Positions 20,921 to 31,223 of a stretch of 64,000 nt of DNA are shown piece by piece. A program made the position numbers and the translations under genes. Source of the DNA: Flectonema sp. DT1601. Taxonomy: Eukaryota; Euglenozoa; Diplonemea; Diplonemida; Diplonemidae. Position 1 is the stretch's first letter, and every line of letters begins with the position of its first letter. The notes under the pieces were generated by a model. The model did not search any database, was not told where the DNA came from, and saw only the letters and a list, made by a program, of their open reading frames with translations. The DNA is taken from assembly GCA_964019425.1 (NCBI GenBank), contig OZ025837.1, positions 677,001 through 741,000 on the forward strand, written 5' to 3'.

Positions 20921-23548
20921 ATGGGATCTTATTTTTTATTCGTCTTCTTTGCTGTAGCTGCGATGTGTGTTTTAGTATTTGTTGGGAATAAAGAAATATC
21001 GAATGGTGAGACACAATCGATGACAACAATTGAAATGGAAAGAGTTCAGATTAAGACTGTTGAGAAAATACAATCATTTCTGTTATCAGAAAGCGTTGAT
21101 AAAAACATTCCTGTCGTCGATCATAAATCAGATTCTAGTTCGGTACTTCTGGTTGCGAATCTACCAACAGATCTACAGACTGCTACCACAGAAATTATAG
21201 ATTTCAAAAGATCCAATAAGATGAACCAACCTGATGATGTTGTGAAGGTTCCCATCAACACGGAGTCAGTGATGATGAAGAATACCAAAGTAGTGTCATC
21301 AGATGTGGGAATTAGTGTTGAGTTGAATACCACGACTCACAATACTGACGCTGTCGATGTAATTAACGAGTTGAACCAATCCACCACCTCCATAAATGAT
21401 GTCACTACACCAGCTGTTAGTGAAGTCCTACCTATGGAATCAGACAACACTAAGAGATCAGATAAAATGGAACAACTTGAAGCCGCCACCACCACCACAG
21501 ATGATGTTGTGAAGCTTCCCATTACCACACTTGTCGATGTCCCTCACGCGGATGTTCTGGACAACTCCAGCATGACTGAAATGATGACACCTGTCGTAGA
21601 CTCTGCAGTTGAGCGAACTACAGCAACGAGTGTCACAGCTGATGTGACTACAGACTCGATGAAAGTCGTTAATGTTACGCAGCCTCTGACAACAACAACA
21701 ACAACAACAACAACAAACAGTACAATCGACGTGGTGGAGAACACATCAAACGCTCAACTGATTACTCAAACTCATCGACAAACGACGACTGCGTTGTCAA
21801 ATGACGTCACAAGTGTCTCATCGCCACATGTCTCACCACCATTAGCATCGGGAAAGCTGTTGGCGTTACCCCCAAAGAGTAAAAGGAAAAAAGCAAAAGT
21901 TCAAACTACCATAATGAAAATGTCGATGATAAATACGGAAAAGCCACCGAAAATACCTGAAAGGGCTGACATGACGTGGGGAGGGAAGTCAAAATATCGA
22001 CAAGGGCAACATCGAAATCGACGTTCACTGGAAGCTAATGAAACACTCGGACCTTGGACACCTCTGAGTGTGATTGTTAAACAAAACGATTCACAGAGAG
22101 GGAATGGAACAGGAACATGGCCTAGTCAACTTAGTTGGCCGAAACCTTGTCACTTAGCCTACTCTACAGCTTTAAAAGGAGGATGGCTAGACCTTCATGT
22201 TGCAGGTAGTAAGAGTGGTGAAAGCATTCGTTCTCTTCGATTCGCAGAAGTGTCAAAAAGTTGTTTTGCAGAAGATGATACCCTTCTAACTTGTAGTTGT
22301 TGTGATGGATTAATGTTGTGTCCAACCACTTATCGATTTCCAGGAATCTTTAATAAGGAAATGATTGGCAGCATGACTCGTCCTTTCAGTGCCGCCCTCA
22401 CAAACGGATCGTTCAGATCTTTATCGTGGAATACGAAACCGATACCTGTTCAGTCTATTACTGTTTCTGGTATTGATTTTATTCATGAAAAGGTTCAAGA
22501 CAAACAACAATGTGACTACTTCGAACCTAAACCAACTCTCATAATTCGCAACGGATGGGCACAACGAATAACCAGCACTGAAAATTTCGCGCACTGGCTA
22601 GGAGAGTTGTGGGGTGTCATCATTCACGCTTTACAAATTCATAATATCGAAAGAATAGTACCGTTGATACCCCATTGCAGTTCCTTGAAGATAGAACGCG
22701 GTAAGTCTTATACTTTTGACTACGGCTGGAAGTATACCTGCATACCCACGCCGCTTAGATACTATTCTGATCCGAGACCTCATTATGGAAGTAGTGAAAT
22801 GAGAGGTGATTGGTGGTTTCAATTTGCGATTGAAAGAGGAATTCCTTTCTTGGACGACGTGATTTCCCAACCTACTAATAATTTCGATGCGGAAGGGAAG
22901 ACGGTTTGTTTTGAAAAATTGATAATGGCGTGTCCTCCTCCGAGACTCTCTCCAATTTCAAAATACACCAACACGATCTCTCCGTTGGTACGTTATTGGA
23001 TGAATAGAAATTGGAATTTTGATTTTAGCAGACCGAGTAAGGGAATACTAAAAAGATTAGCAATCGTAAACAGAAGACCTGGTGGGACTCGATACCTCGC
23101 TAATGCGAACGAGTTGATGAGAGCTGCTTATATTCACGGAGGTTGGGAACCGACTGAGTTTGAATATTGGAACGGACAAAAAACCTTCTTAGAATACGCA
23201 ACTCTACTCCAGAACACTGCTGTCTTAGTTGGAATCTTCGGAGGTGATCTGTCCTTACAGTTGTTTATGAGGTCACGATCTGTTGTGGTCGAGGTGTCTC
23301 TGTGGCATTCATCTCAGAATGATCCTTTTTATGTATTTCAGTCGATTGGTTCTGGTATTCATGCAGTCAGGTGGTTTGTTAAATTATCGGCAATCAAGGA
23401 ACTCAGTCACATCAAGTCAAATAGTGAATGGCTAATCGGAAACACTCAAACAAGCAATCCTTGGATAAGAAAAGTATTAAACATGACTCTTCCATTGTCT
23501 GGGTTCTTATCAACCCTCGATATCGCTGAAAAATTACTTGCTCTGTAG
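20921..23548 (+). CDS. type II membrane glycosyltransferase, GT61-like
   Basis: 875 residues. An N-terminal signal anchor (residues about 4-25, LFVFFAVAAMCVLVFVG) is followed by a 400-residue Ser/Thr-rich stalk containing a Thr run. The C-terminal half, from about residue 390, is the catalytic part. It has the GT61/DUF563 hallmarks: a NFAHWLGELW motif, a VNRRPGGTR stretch and a terminal GGDLSLQLFMRSRSVVVEV block that matches the usual HGAxLxNxLFxxPGxxVxEx pattern, with the His changed. GT61 enzymes act in the Golgi lumen on xylan or N-glycan substrates. The acceptor is probably the CAG at 20816-20818. The stalk contains direct repeats of a TTDDVVK.PI.T motif. The substrate cannot be told from sequence. 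Confidence 0.7.
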   Translation: MGSYFLFVFFAVAAMCVLVFVGNKEISNGETQSMTTIEMERVQIKTVEKIQSFLLSESVDKNIPVVDHKSDSSSVLLVANLPTDLQTATTEIIDFKRSNKMNQPDDVVKVPINTESVMMKNTKVVSSDVGISVELNTTTHNTDAVDVINELNQSTTSINDVTTPAVSEVLPMESDNTKRSDKMEQLEAATTTTDDVVKLPITTLVDVPHADVLDNSSMTEMMTPVVDSAVERTTATSVTADVTTDSMKVVNVTQPLTTTTTTTTTNSTIDVVENTSNAQLITQTHRQTTTALSNDVTSVSSPHVSPPLASGKLLALPPKSKRKKAKVQTTIMKMSMINTEKPPKIPERADMTWGGKSKYRQGQHRNRRSLEANETLGPWTPLSVIVKQNDSQRGNGTGTWPSQLSWPKPCHLAYSTALKGGWLDLHVAGSKSGESIRSLRFAEVSKSCFAEDDTLLTCSCCDGLMLCPTTYRFPGIFNKEMIGSMTRPFSAALTNGSFRSLSWNTKPIPVQSITVSGIDFIHEKVQDKQQCDYFEPKPTLIIRNGWAQRITSTENFAHWLGELWGVIIHALQIHNIERIVPLIPHCSSLKIERGKSYTFDYGWKYTCIPTPLRYYSDPRPHYGSSEMRGDWWFQFAIERGIPFLDDVISQPTNNFDAEGKTVCFEKLIMACPPPRLSPISKYTNTISPLVRYWMNRNWNFDFSRPSKGILKRLAIVNRRPGGTRYLANANELMRAAYIHGGWEPTEFEYWNGQKTFLEYATLLQNTAVLVGIFGGDLSLQLFMRSRSVVVEVSLWHSSQNDPFYVFQSIGSGIHAVRWFVKLSAIKELSHIKSNSEWLIGNTQTSNPWIRKVLNMTLPLSGFLSTLDIAEKLLAL

Positions 23549-23795
23549 ACTTCTTTTTTTTAATTCTGTTTAATTACACTTTTTTTTTTGCTTGTGTTTT
23601 AGTTTATGTTACACCTGGCAAGGTGACACTTCTGATACTACTATTTACCCATTTTGTTGGTCTTAATCTTTTGCTTAGCCTTGATAAAAACTGTTATTCT
23701 TTTTTTTTTTAAATATTATTTTTATTAAATTCAGGTAACAAGGAAGAAAAAAAAAAAAAAAAGGGAGAGGGGGGGAATGAATTGAAGTAAAGAAG

Positions 23796-24464
23796 ATGAT
23801 GAATATTTCATTCACCTCAGAGTATGAAACAATCGTTGTTGATGTGACTCCGACCAGTACAACTGATGATGTGATTGAAACAGTTTGTAATGAAATGGAA
23901 TTATCAAAAGATGTGATAACGATTGAACCAAAGCTAGTGATTGAAGAGCTTCAAGATGGTGATACGTTCTGTGTCATTCTATCACAGCGTGTCATATCAA
24001 GAAATCAACTTATACAAATGAAGTTAAACCCTGATGACTATAATTCATTGTTTAATTCAACTGAGGATGGTGTAGTCGAGTTATTCATCGATTGTGGGAT
24101 GCCTCCAGACACCAAAATAGGAAATTCATTAAACTTGTTATTCGTGTCATCCTCAAAAGGAAATTTATCAGATTGTAAATTGTTGTTGAAAAAGTATTCT
24201 GCTGATCCGAATTTGTTCATACGCGACTCTCCGTTAATTGCTTCTGTTCAGGGAGGCTTTCTTAGTATCGCTGCTGTACTGTTGGAGGCGGGTGCTCATC
24301 CTAACTATCGAGACAGTTATGGAAGAACTGCACTCATGTATTCGACTAGCTCTGATATGGTTCGACTTCTGTTGGAATGCGGTGCTGATATAGAAGTGAG
24401 GGATCTTTTACAAAAACCAGCTTCTGAACACTTGCGACAAGCGGGTTTGCTTCCCGTTTTATGA
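23796..24464 (+). CDS. ankyrin-repeat protein
   Basis: 222 residues. The N-terminal 75 residues read like a ubiquitin-like or other small beta-rich fold (MNISFTSEYETIVVDVTP). From about residue 110 there are three to four ankyrin repeats: SLNLLFVSSSKGNLSDCKLLLKK, then SPLIASVQGGFLSIAAVLLEAGAHPNYRD, then GRTALMYSTSSDMVRLLLECGADIEVRD. Ankyrin repeats bind proteins, so this is a likely adaptor. The acceptor TTCAG ends at 23734; the AG at 23741-23742 is an alternative. The first two codons are both ATG. Confidence 0.75.
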   Translation: MMNISFTSEYETIVVDVTPTSTTDDVIETVCNEMELSKDVITIEPKLVIEELQDGDTFCVILSQRVISRNQLIQMKLNPDDYNSLFNSTEDGVVELFIDCGMPPDTKIGNSLNLLFVSSSKGNLSDCKLLLKKYSADPNLFIRDSPLIASVQGGFLSIAAVLLEAGAHPNYRDSYGRTALMYSTSSDMVRLLLECGADIEVRDLLQKPASEHLRQAGLLPVL

Positions 24465-24544
24465 TTTGAGATGACGTTTGATTTTCTGTAAAGTGTTTTC
24501 TTATTTTTTTTTTTTTTCCCTCCGTCAGGTCTCTTCCTCTAAAA

Positions 24545-25505
24545 ATGAACTCTTTGTTGTTGTTGTCATCGGCATTTGCCACTCAAGAGATGATGAAGAC
24601 ACCTCACGGTATGAGAATGGCTAAGTGTGTTCATACTGTACCGAATGGAGCTGTTGTTGAAGAACAACCTAACGGAACAACACTCGTATCCCACTCAGAA
24701 GGTGAATACATTATTCCTGTTGATAAAGATTGCATTAATGAAGCTGGTGATCTGTTCTCAAAGAGAAATGTGAAATCCGGAAAGCTGCAGACGTGGGAAG
24801 ACTACGCGTCTTTCACAAGCCAAGAACCAATGTACAACTTTACTTCAACTTATGTAATCCCTAATGAGAACCCAAATCCTGGAGGACAGTTGTTGTATTA
24901 CTTTATTGGTTTTGAGAACAAAGATGAGAAATCTGATGTTACAATTGTTCAACCAGTCGTCAACTACGACATGACTGGTCAGTACCCCAAAGGATGGAGT
25001 ATGGAGCCATGGAACTGCTGTCCTTCAGGTCAGTCTTTCAAAGGTGAAAACAAGCCATCTTCACCTGGTGAAGAACTCCTCACTTGGATGTACACTACTC
25101 GAGGTGAACGTTCAGAAGTAACAATCGGACTGAGCGCCAAGAATGGTTCGGATTCTACGGCCTTCACAGTGAAGACTAACAACAGAGTTTGGGATTGGTA
25201 TGTAATTGATTCGTATTCTCCCTGAGAAGTTGTCTAATTTTGTTCTTTTGTTTTTGGTTTGTTTTTTCATCTTAGAAAACAGCAACAGCAACACCAACAG
25301 GGCTTCTGCTACCCTTGAGGATTACAGTTCTACCTGTGGGGAGAAGAATAAGAAAGCCTTTGAGTTCAATGACATGGTGATCACTGACAAGACTGGAAAG
25401 GTGATCGGCATGCCGTGGGTGACCATAAACCAAACTACCTGCGGAGGTCGTGCAGTCGTCAACAGCGAGACCAGTGTTTCTATTTACGGTACTGACCGTC
25501 AGTGA
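24545..25505 (+). CDS. secreted beta-sandwich (ConA-like) protein, two exons
   Basis: Exons 24545-25197 and 25283-25505 join in phase 2 to give 291 residues; the intron has GTATGT at its start and GAAAACAG at its end. A nearer TTAG acceptor at 25274-25275 would create a stop at the junction, so the CAG at 25280-25282 is chosen. A short signal peptide (MNSLLLLSSAFA) is followed by a domain with the pattern YYFIGFEN ... IVQPVVNYD ... WNCCPSG ... W. I associate this pattern with secreted concanavalin-like proteins of fungi and protists that resemble glucanases or G1 peptidases. No catalytic residues can be assigned. The second exon adds Cys pairs that would form disulphides. It is likely secreted or vacuolar. 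Confidence 0.6.
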
Positions 25506-25899
25506 TGTTAATACACGTTTTATTTTGTTTTGTTTTATTTAATTTAATTTTGTTTTATTTTATTTCTTTGATTCTCTGGTTAAATCCAAAAAAAACTCAA
25601 TTCCTCTGAGATTCGCTCGAGTTTTCTCAGGTAGAAAAATTATTGTGTTCTGAGCTTCGTGTGTGCTCTCCATGTTCTTAATTAACGTCTGCCTTACTGT
25701 GTTCCCACTGTGCGTGTCGTTAATATCCAAACAGATGACTAATGCCATCCTCTGGTGTTATTGCCTTAGGAAAAACATAAAATTTAGTTGTTAAAAATTA
25801 AGCCGGTCTCTTTTTCCCCTTCACCTCTCTTTTTTTTTTTTTTCAGATCTCATCATATTACATAAAGAAAAGCAAGCAATGTAATTAAAAAAAAAAAGA
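25506..25899. other. intergenic stretch with acceptor
   Basis: 3' UTR with repeated TTTTGTTTTA-like sequence, then a T-rich tract and TTTCAG ending at 25846, the acceptor for the PPR-like gene. Confidence 0.45.
25879..25884 (+). promoter_or_regulatory. start-stop minimal upstream ORF (ATG TAA)
   Basis: In the 53-base leader between the acceptor AG (25845-25846) and the start at 25900, the only upstream ATG is followed directly by TAA, the same arrangement as at 9539. Confidence 0.45.
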
Positions 25900-26985
25900 A
25901 TGTTGAGAATAGTAGACAGTGAAACAAAGGCAGAGCTTCAAAAAAGCTATTTGGGTTCCGGAGGAGAGTTGAAAAAAGCAAGTTATTCCTCACTGAAACG
26001 TAAATGGTTAGAACTTGCATCCAACGACAGATACATAAAAGGCAACGGAACCTGTTCGTATGTGATAAAGATGTTAGCGACTCTCGGAGCATTTGAACAA
26101 GCATGGAAAGTACCCCAGCAGTTAAACAGAAAACTCGATATTAACACATCTGGTGCTCTACTGAGAGCCTATTGTGATAAAGGTTCCATCAACGGACTGG
26201 TTAGAGTGAGAATAGAGATGGCAAAGTACAACATACCTCTTCCTGAATATGGTGACAGATACATATCACAGTGTCTACGAGGTTCTGGAGCACCGTTGAG
26301 TTCGTTTCTTTCTATTTTGCAAACTTTGAGAAAGAATAGTTCAGTTGCTCGTACTGAAGTATTAAAATACGCATTATCGTCATGTACCAATTCAACTGAT
26401 TTGAGTATGGTTCTCACACTTTGTGAAGAACAACAAATTCCAATCGACGAATTGAGAACTGATGTCCTACGAGCCTGTTCGATATTTGGGGGTCTCAGCA
26501 TTGCGAAAAAATGGTCAGCTGATAACCTAGTCCACCGTGAATGGCTTTTAGCGTCTTATATATCCGCGGGAAGCTTTTCTGAACCTCTTCGATATTACAA
26601 CGCTGCTGATGAGAAGACTAAGGCTCACCTAACAATGTTATACCTCAGGACCTGTAGACATTCTGTTAGAAGAAAGGATGATCCGATTACTCTCTTTGCG
26701 GAGAAAATTTTTAATATCGGGAAAGACATTCCATCAGATAGAACTCTGAATAGTTGGATCTTCCTGATGAACATTTACTGCAAGACGCGATCCATTGACG
26801 CCGCTGAGGACCTCTTTATCCAACATCTTGACAGAAACTCACAACCACAGATATCAATTCTGCAGGGATTTCAAAGAGCATGCAGACTATCAATTGAGGG
26901 AACGACGGGGGTATTTGGTACTCTGATCGCAGGAGAAGAAGAGAAGAAGGTTTGGAGAGAAAGAGTTTTCCCTCCAACCATTTAA
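25900..26985 (+). CDS. PPR-like helical-repeat protein
   Basis: 361 residues, almost all alpha-helical. Several roughly 35-residue helix pairs can be seen: TCSYVIKMLATLGAFEQAWK, INTSGALLRAYCDKGSINGL, and RTLNSWIFLMNIYCKTRSIDA near the C-terminus. The last is the best match to a pentatricopeptide repeat. PPR proteins bind organellar RNA, and Euglenozoa have many in the mitochondrion. The N-terminus is not clearly a presequence. The gene ends 57 bases before the acceptor of the next gene, so the two are tightly packed. Confidence 0.5.
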   Translation: MLRIVDSETKAELQKSYLGSGGELKKASYSSLKRKWLELASNDRYIKGNGTCSYVIKMLATLGAFEQAWKVPQQLNRKLDINTSGALLRAYCDKGSINGLVRVRIEMAKYNIPLPEYGDRYISQCLRGSGAPLSSFLSILQTLRKNSSVARTEVLKYALSSCTNSTDLSMVLTLCEEQQIPIDELRTDVLRACSIFGGLSIAKKWSADNLVHREWLLASYISAGSFSEPLRYYNAADEKTKAHLTMLYLRTCRHSVRRKDDPITLFAEKIFNIGKDIPSDRTLNSWIFLMNIYCKTRSIDAAEDLFIQHLDRNSQPQISILQGFQRACRLSIEGTTGVFGTLIAGEEEKKVWRERVFPPTI

Positions 26986-27050
26986 CCGTTGTACGTTATT
27001 TGAGTCTTAACAAGCATAATTTTAATTTTCATCACACAGCAGCCTCTCTA

Positions 27051-27971
27051 ATGTCTGATAACTTACAAATGCGCGCAGAGGCGTATGCCTTTCGTCAGTT
27101 GGTTGCTCACTTTCAAGAGCGACCAGAAGTTCAAAATATCGACGTGATGAACCTTTCTGGGTTTTGTAGAAACTGTTTGAGTAAGTGGCTACACGTAGGT
27201 GCTGTAAAAGAAGGATTAGACATGAATTATGATGAGAGTTGTGAAAAAGTTTATGGAATGCCTTATGGAGACTATAAGAAGAAACATCAAACGCCGGCAA
27301 CAGCTGAGCAGATGGAACTTTTTAAGAAGAGCCATGGGCTGCATGCAAAACATGAAAAAGTTGAAGCATCAGCGGCAGTCGTGAGACCATCATCAGCATG
27401 TTGTGATCCTGTGACTGACGTACAACCTGTTTGTGACTTATCGGTACCAGCACACACTACTCCAATCACACTCGGGATACTTACAGTGAGTGATAGAGCG
27501 AGTCATGGTATTTATGAAGACGAAAGCGGTCCGGAAATTTCAAAATCTGTTGACGTTTACACATCCGCTACAAAAGGTTTTACTGTTCAGAATTCCCATT
27601 CAGAATGCGTTTCTGATGACTTGCCTTTAATAAAAGAAGCTTTGAGTAAACTTGTATCTGTTGGAAGTAACTTAATATTCACAACAGGAGGTACGGGACT
27701 CAGTGCTCGTGATTGCACACCGGAAGCTACGAAGGAATTCTGTACTAAAATGGTACCTGGGCTTACTGAACTTGTTAGAAAGGAAACTTCACGTTCTGTT
27801 CCATTGTCGATGCTTTCGAGAGCCACTGCTGGTATTCACGGTGAGACTCTTATTGTTAATCTCCCTGGTCGTCCTAAGGCTGTAAAAGAGTGTCTCAACG
27901 TGTTGTTACCAATACTACCACATGCTCTTACTGAACTTTCTAAAAAGGATATCAGTCCTCAAAAGGTGTAA
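27051..27971 (+). CDS. DUF1244-MogA fusion, molybdopterin adenylyltransferase
   Basis: 306 residues with two parts. Residues about 8-95 match DUF1244, a small bacterial-type domain (FRQLVAHFQERPEVQNIDVM, GFCRNCLSKW, VYGMPYGDYKKKHQ). After a 40-residue linker, residues 138-300 are a MogA/MoaB/Cnx1-G domain: ITLGILTVSDRASHG, the substrate loop FTTGGTGLSARDCTPEAT, and NLPGRPKAV near the end. MogA-type enzymes adenylylate molybdopterin before molybdate insertion. The function of DUF1244 is not known to me. The start is ATG 27051, 11 bases after the acceptor CACAG ending at 27039; the frame is open further upstream but only within the preceding gene's 3' end. The usual LPGSPKA is LPGRPKA here. Confidence 0.85.
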   Translation: MSDNLQMRAEAYAFRQLVAHFQERPEVQNIDVMNLSGFCRNCLSKWLHVGAVKEGLDMNYDESCEKVYGMPYGDYKKKHQTPATAEQMELFKKSHGLHAKHEKVEASAAVVRPSSACCDPVTDVQPVCDLSVPAHTTPITLGILTVSDRASHGIYEDESGPEISKSVDVYTSATKGFTVQNSHSECVSDDLPLIKEALSKLVSVGSNLIFTTGGTGLSARDCTPEATKEFCTKMVPGLTELVRKETSRSVPLSMLSRATAGIHGETLIVNLPGRPKAVKECLNVLLPILPHALTELSKKDISPQKV

Positions 27972-28285
27972 ACCGAATAGGGACGGTATCCACTAAATCA
28001 GTTCATCTAACAAAGGAGTGGTAGTTGTGTGTGTTGTGTGTCCTGTGAGGAAACAATTGAAAAAAAAAAAACAACTTAGCACTAGCTTGAACAGCCTCAA
28101 ATAAGGAACGGCCTTTGAGAAGACAACGATTTTCTGATTTCATAAAAGAAACGGCTTCCATCCCAGGCGTTTGATTTTTTTTTAATTTTTTTTTTTTTAT
28201 TATTACAATACCGTTTGATGAGGGAAATTCGAAACCTTTTTTTTTTTTTTTTATAATTTAAATCAAATTTTCAGAACAACAAAAT
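27972..28285. other. intergenic stretch with acceptor
   Basis: No gene. T runs at about 28180-28200 and 28237-28252, then ATTTTCAG ending at 28274, the acceptor for the surface-protein gene. Confidence 0.45.
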
Positions 28286-31042
28286 ATGATTATAAAAATA
28301 TTGTTCAGCACTCTTCTGGTCGGTGTCTCTGCTGATGTCACTGCTAAGTACTACGGGAAGGAATGCGTTGCCGCCAAAGATGAGAAGTTTTCTTGTCCTG
28401 AGGTGGTATTACAACCGAACAACGATACATTTACTGCTCTAATCTACGATACGACCTGTCTAAAATGTGAGAACGATTGCCGAGTTGGTTTTACGGGACA
28501 GCGAAACATAGTTGGAAATTGTCCGCTTAAGAAGGGTGTTTGGAAACGTAATACGAAGTTGCCACCAAACTGCGACAGTCAACCAGATTTTGAGGAAACA
28601 TTCATCGCAAGCAATGTGTGTATCCAAGAATACAATTTAGTTGCTCCTTCTGACCCCCCGTTGTATATGGTTGTTCCGGTCTACAGTCTTTCTGGTGAAG
28701 ACATCGATCGATTAAATGGATACGACTGTCCAGCTCTACCTACTGCTAGCCTTCGTGATGTTATCACTTGTACAGCTTATGCATATGGAGTGACGTCGTT
28801 AACAACATTTGATTCTGTCTCGAGGGTATCATTTCGTCATGATGAAGGTGGATTCGCATTCAACGACTCGTTCATCATCATTGACGACGAATCCATTAAG
28901 ATTCGATTCAGCTTTAGAATTGGTGACTACCCAGCACCACTAACAGTAGGATATTCCTTTATAAATTTTGATGGTGTTGAGTCACCTGTTACCATCGATA
29001 AACTTAACACGATTATAACTAAATTACCTGTCCTGAGTGCGACCACGAGTAGTGTTGGTAGCTGTGAGATACTATCAACTGATGGGTATCACAATTGTTC
29101 AGTTGTAATGAAGGATGACCTTGGTCCTGTTGACGGTCCTCTTTCATCATTCAGCGTCTCAATAACGGATTACGATATTGAGACTGGTTGTGTAATTACA
29201 GCGACCAAAATGATAAAATCAGAGCCTGGGAAGATTATGTTTTCAGTCATCAGATCTGGTGTTGGATGTGTTGGAGAACAAAACGCTATCGTCAACATTA
29301 AAGTAAATAATAAACAGATTTCTTCAATCGACGGAATCAAAGAAGGACTTGTGATTTCAGACAACACAACTGCGCCACCAACACCGGCGCCGACTGCTGC
29401 TCCTGTTCTAGCTGGTCACACGGATGCTTTCTATCAAGAGGGTAATCACAAATGGGGATGTCAAAGTACTCATAAACTTTTAAATAAAAGTTGTAATCCG
29501 ATAGTAAGACACTCATCCTCTAGTAGTATTCTTATTGAACTTTTTAAAGATCTGTGTCCTCCTGACTTGTCTTGTCAGATTAATTGTCCTGGAGGTAATA
29601 CAACCATGACTGTATTGGAGGGACCTTGTAAGTCAGTTTCAGAATTTCCATGGGGGAAGGCAAGCAGAGGAAAACCGTGTGATAGTGGAACACCAAAGCA
29701 AGCTGACTTTGTAACCGGAGGTATAAGAACAGCTGGTTGTATTACTCAATGGAGACTAGTTGATAGTTTTGGTGGTCTGATTATGTTTGATGACTTCGAT
29801 ATCTCTGCATCAGAGACTGTCAAACTATCAAACATTCAGTGTCCTGATATCGATTCTGCTTTTCTCAGACAAAAAGTTAAATGTTCTGCCTACGCCTGGG
29901 GGGATTCTCAACTAACTTCATTCAATTCAAGTCAGTTTAGATTTATTTCTTTAGAACCTTCTATTGGTGGTACTGCCATGAACGGTCTACCTGTTAGTGT
30001 TTCTGGACAATTTATAAAATATGAATTCGACTACGTGTTGGGTGCGATACCAACTGACACAACTGAATTTAACTACCAAGTCCACTATGAAAGACACAGT
30101 AAGAAATCAACATACCCTGTGAGAAACGTTGTCTTATCAACTGCTAACCACAGATTACCTAAATTACAACCAGGTGTTGAGAGCACTATTAGGTGTGAAT
30201 CTGTGAACAGTACTGATGTTAATTTCTTGCATACTTGTACAGTTGTAACCTTAGACAATGAAGGGCCAGTCGATATCGAGAGTTTGACTGATTTTGACGT
30301 CGATGTTGAGGTTCGTGCACACACTAAGTGTGAAGCTTTTGTTTCGAATTACTTTAATGTGTCTCCAGGTAGGTTGAGATTTAACATTTCCCGTATGGGT
30401 AACGACACCTGTCGTGGAACAGTCACGACTGTTGTGAATATGACAACTGGTGGGGAGACTATAACTTCATTCCTTCCTAATGGTGATAAAGTAAAACAAC
30501 CCTTAGTCATTAGTGATAATGGTCCTCCAATTAGACCCACTCCTGCTCCTCCTACTTCTATTCCTCCAACTGATTCCCCCCCAACACCAGCACCTCCGAC
30601 TAGTATTCCTTTGACTAGAGCACCGTATACTCATGCTCCTGCTACTGGATCACCCGATGATTCTAAATCTAAGAAGGCTGAGTTGGTTTATGGGACGCTA
30701 GCGATCATCACGGGGATTTTATTAATCGTGGCGTTGACTTATCTTTTGGTTAGGAATCGACAGAAGCAGATTGCGGGAACGTTTTCAATTATTGGAAATG
30801 CGGATTCCGGAGGTGACTTCGGATGGCAGGGACATGTTCCAATCTATGAAGATGAAGGTCCTTCAACTCAACTACAGGACCTGAGTCCAGCACGTGAAGA
30901 GTACGTGAGTCCTGAAACACTTCTCGATGATGATAATGATGCTGATGATGGACCGCTAATCTTAAATGAAGCAACGAGTCAAAACATTCAACACGGAAAC
31001 GGAGGTGGTGATGATCCAGACGACTACACCGTTGCGATGTAG
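28286..31042 (+). CDS. type I surface protein with two duplicated ectodomain halves
   Basis: 918 residues. A signal peptide (about 1-16) leads into an ectodomain made of two related halves, about 22-365 and 385-755. Shared landmarks are a Cys-rich start (CLKCENDC and DLSCQINC), a Leu/Asp-Cys-Pro block (DCPALPTASLR and QCPDIDSAFLR), a CxAYA(W/Y)G motif, a FNSxSxxxF strand and a closing G(L/V)VISDN-like or PLVISDN motif. A Pro/Thr stalk with an APPTSIP-type repeat follows, then a membrane span near 801-822 and a 95-residue acidic tail. Many N-glycosylation sites are present. It is likely a plasma-membrane receptor or coat protein. No known domain is recognised. Confidence 0.7.
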   Translation: MIIKILFSTLLVGVSADVTAKYYGKECVAAKDEKFSCPEVVLQPNNDTFTALIYDTTCLKCENDCRVGFTGQRNIVGNCPLKKGVWKRNTKLPPNCDSQPDFEETFIASNVCIQEYNLVAPSDPPLYMVVPVYSLSGEDIDRLNGYDCPALPTASLRDVITCTAYAYGVTSLTTFDSVSRVSFRHDEGGFAFNDSFIIIDDESIKIRFSFRIGDYPAPLTVGYSFINFDGVESPVTIDKLNTIITKLPVLSATTSSVGSCEILSTDGYHNCSVVMKDDLGPVDGPLSSFSVSITDYDIETGCVITATKMIKSEPGKIMFSVIRSGVGCVGEQNAIVNIKVNNKQISSIDGIKEGLVISDNTTAPPTPAPTAAPVLAGHTDAFYQEGNHKWGCQSTHKLLNKSCNPIVRHSSSSSILIELFKDLCPPDLSCQINCPGGNTTMTVLEGPCKSVSEFPWGKASRGKPCDSGTPKQADFVTGGIRTAGCITQWRLVDSFGGLIMFDDFDISASETVKLSNIQCPDIDSAFLRQKVKCSAYAWGDSQLTSFNSSQFRFISLEPSIGGTAMNGLPVSVSGQFIKYEFDYVLGAIPTDTTEFNYQVHYERHSKKSTYPVRNVVLSTANHRLPKLQPGVESTIRCESVNSTDVNFLHTCTVVTLDNEGPVDIESLTDFDVDVEVRAHTKCEAFVSNYFNVSPGRLRFNISRMGNDTCRGTVTTVVNMTTGGETITSFLPNGDKVKQPLVISDNGPPIRPTPAPPTSIPPTDSPPTPAPPTSIPLTRAPYTHAPATGSPDDSKSKKAELVYGTLAIITGILLIVALTYLLVRNRQKQIAGTFSIIGNADSGGDFGWQGHVPIYEDEGPSTQLQDLSPAREEYVSPETLLDDDNDADDGPLILNEATSQNIQHGNGGGDDPDDYTVAM

Positions 31043-31182
31043 TCGTCTCTCTACTCAAGATGAAGTGTTTCAGCTGCTGCTCTGCAGAGAACTCTATTTT
31101 TGGGAATCTGTTATGAAATAAGAGTAGAAAAAAGAGGTACGCACATTTCACACGCCTTCTCTGGCGATTTCTTCTTTTCGCT

Positions 31183-31223
<41 letters not shown>

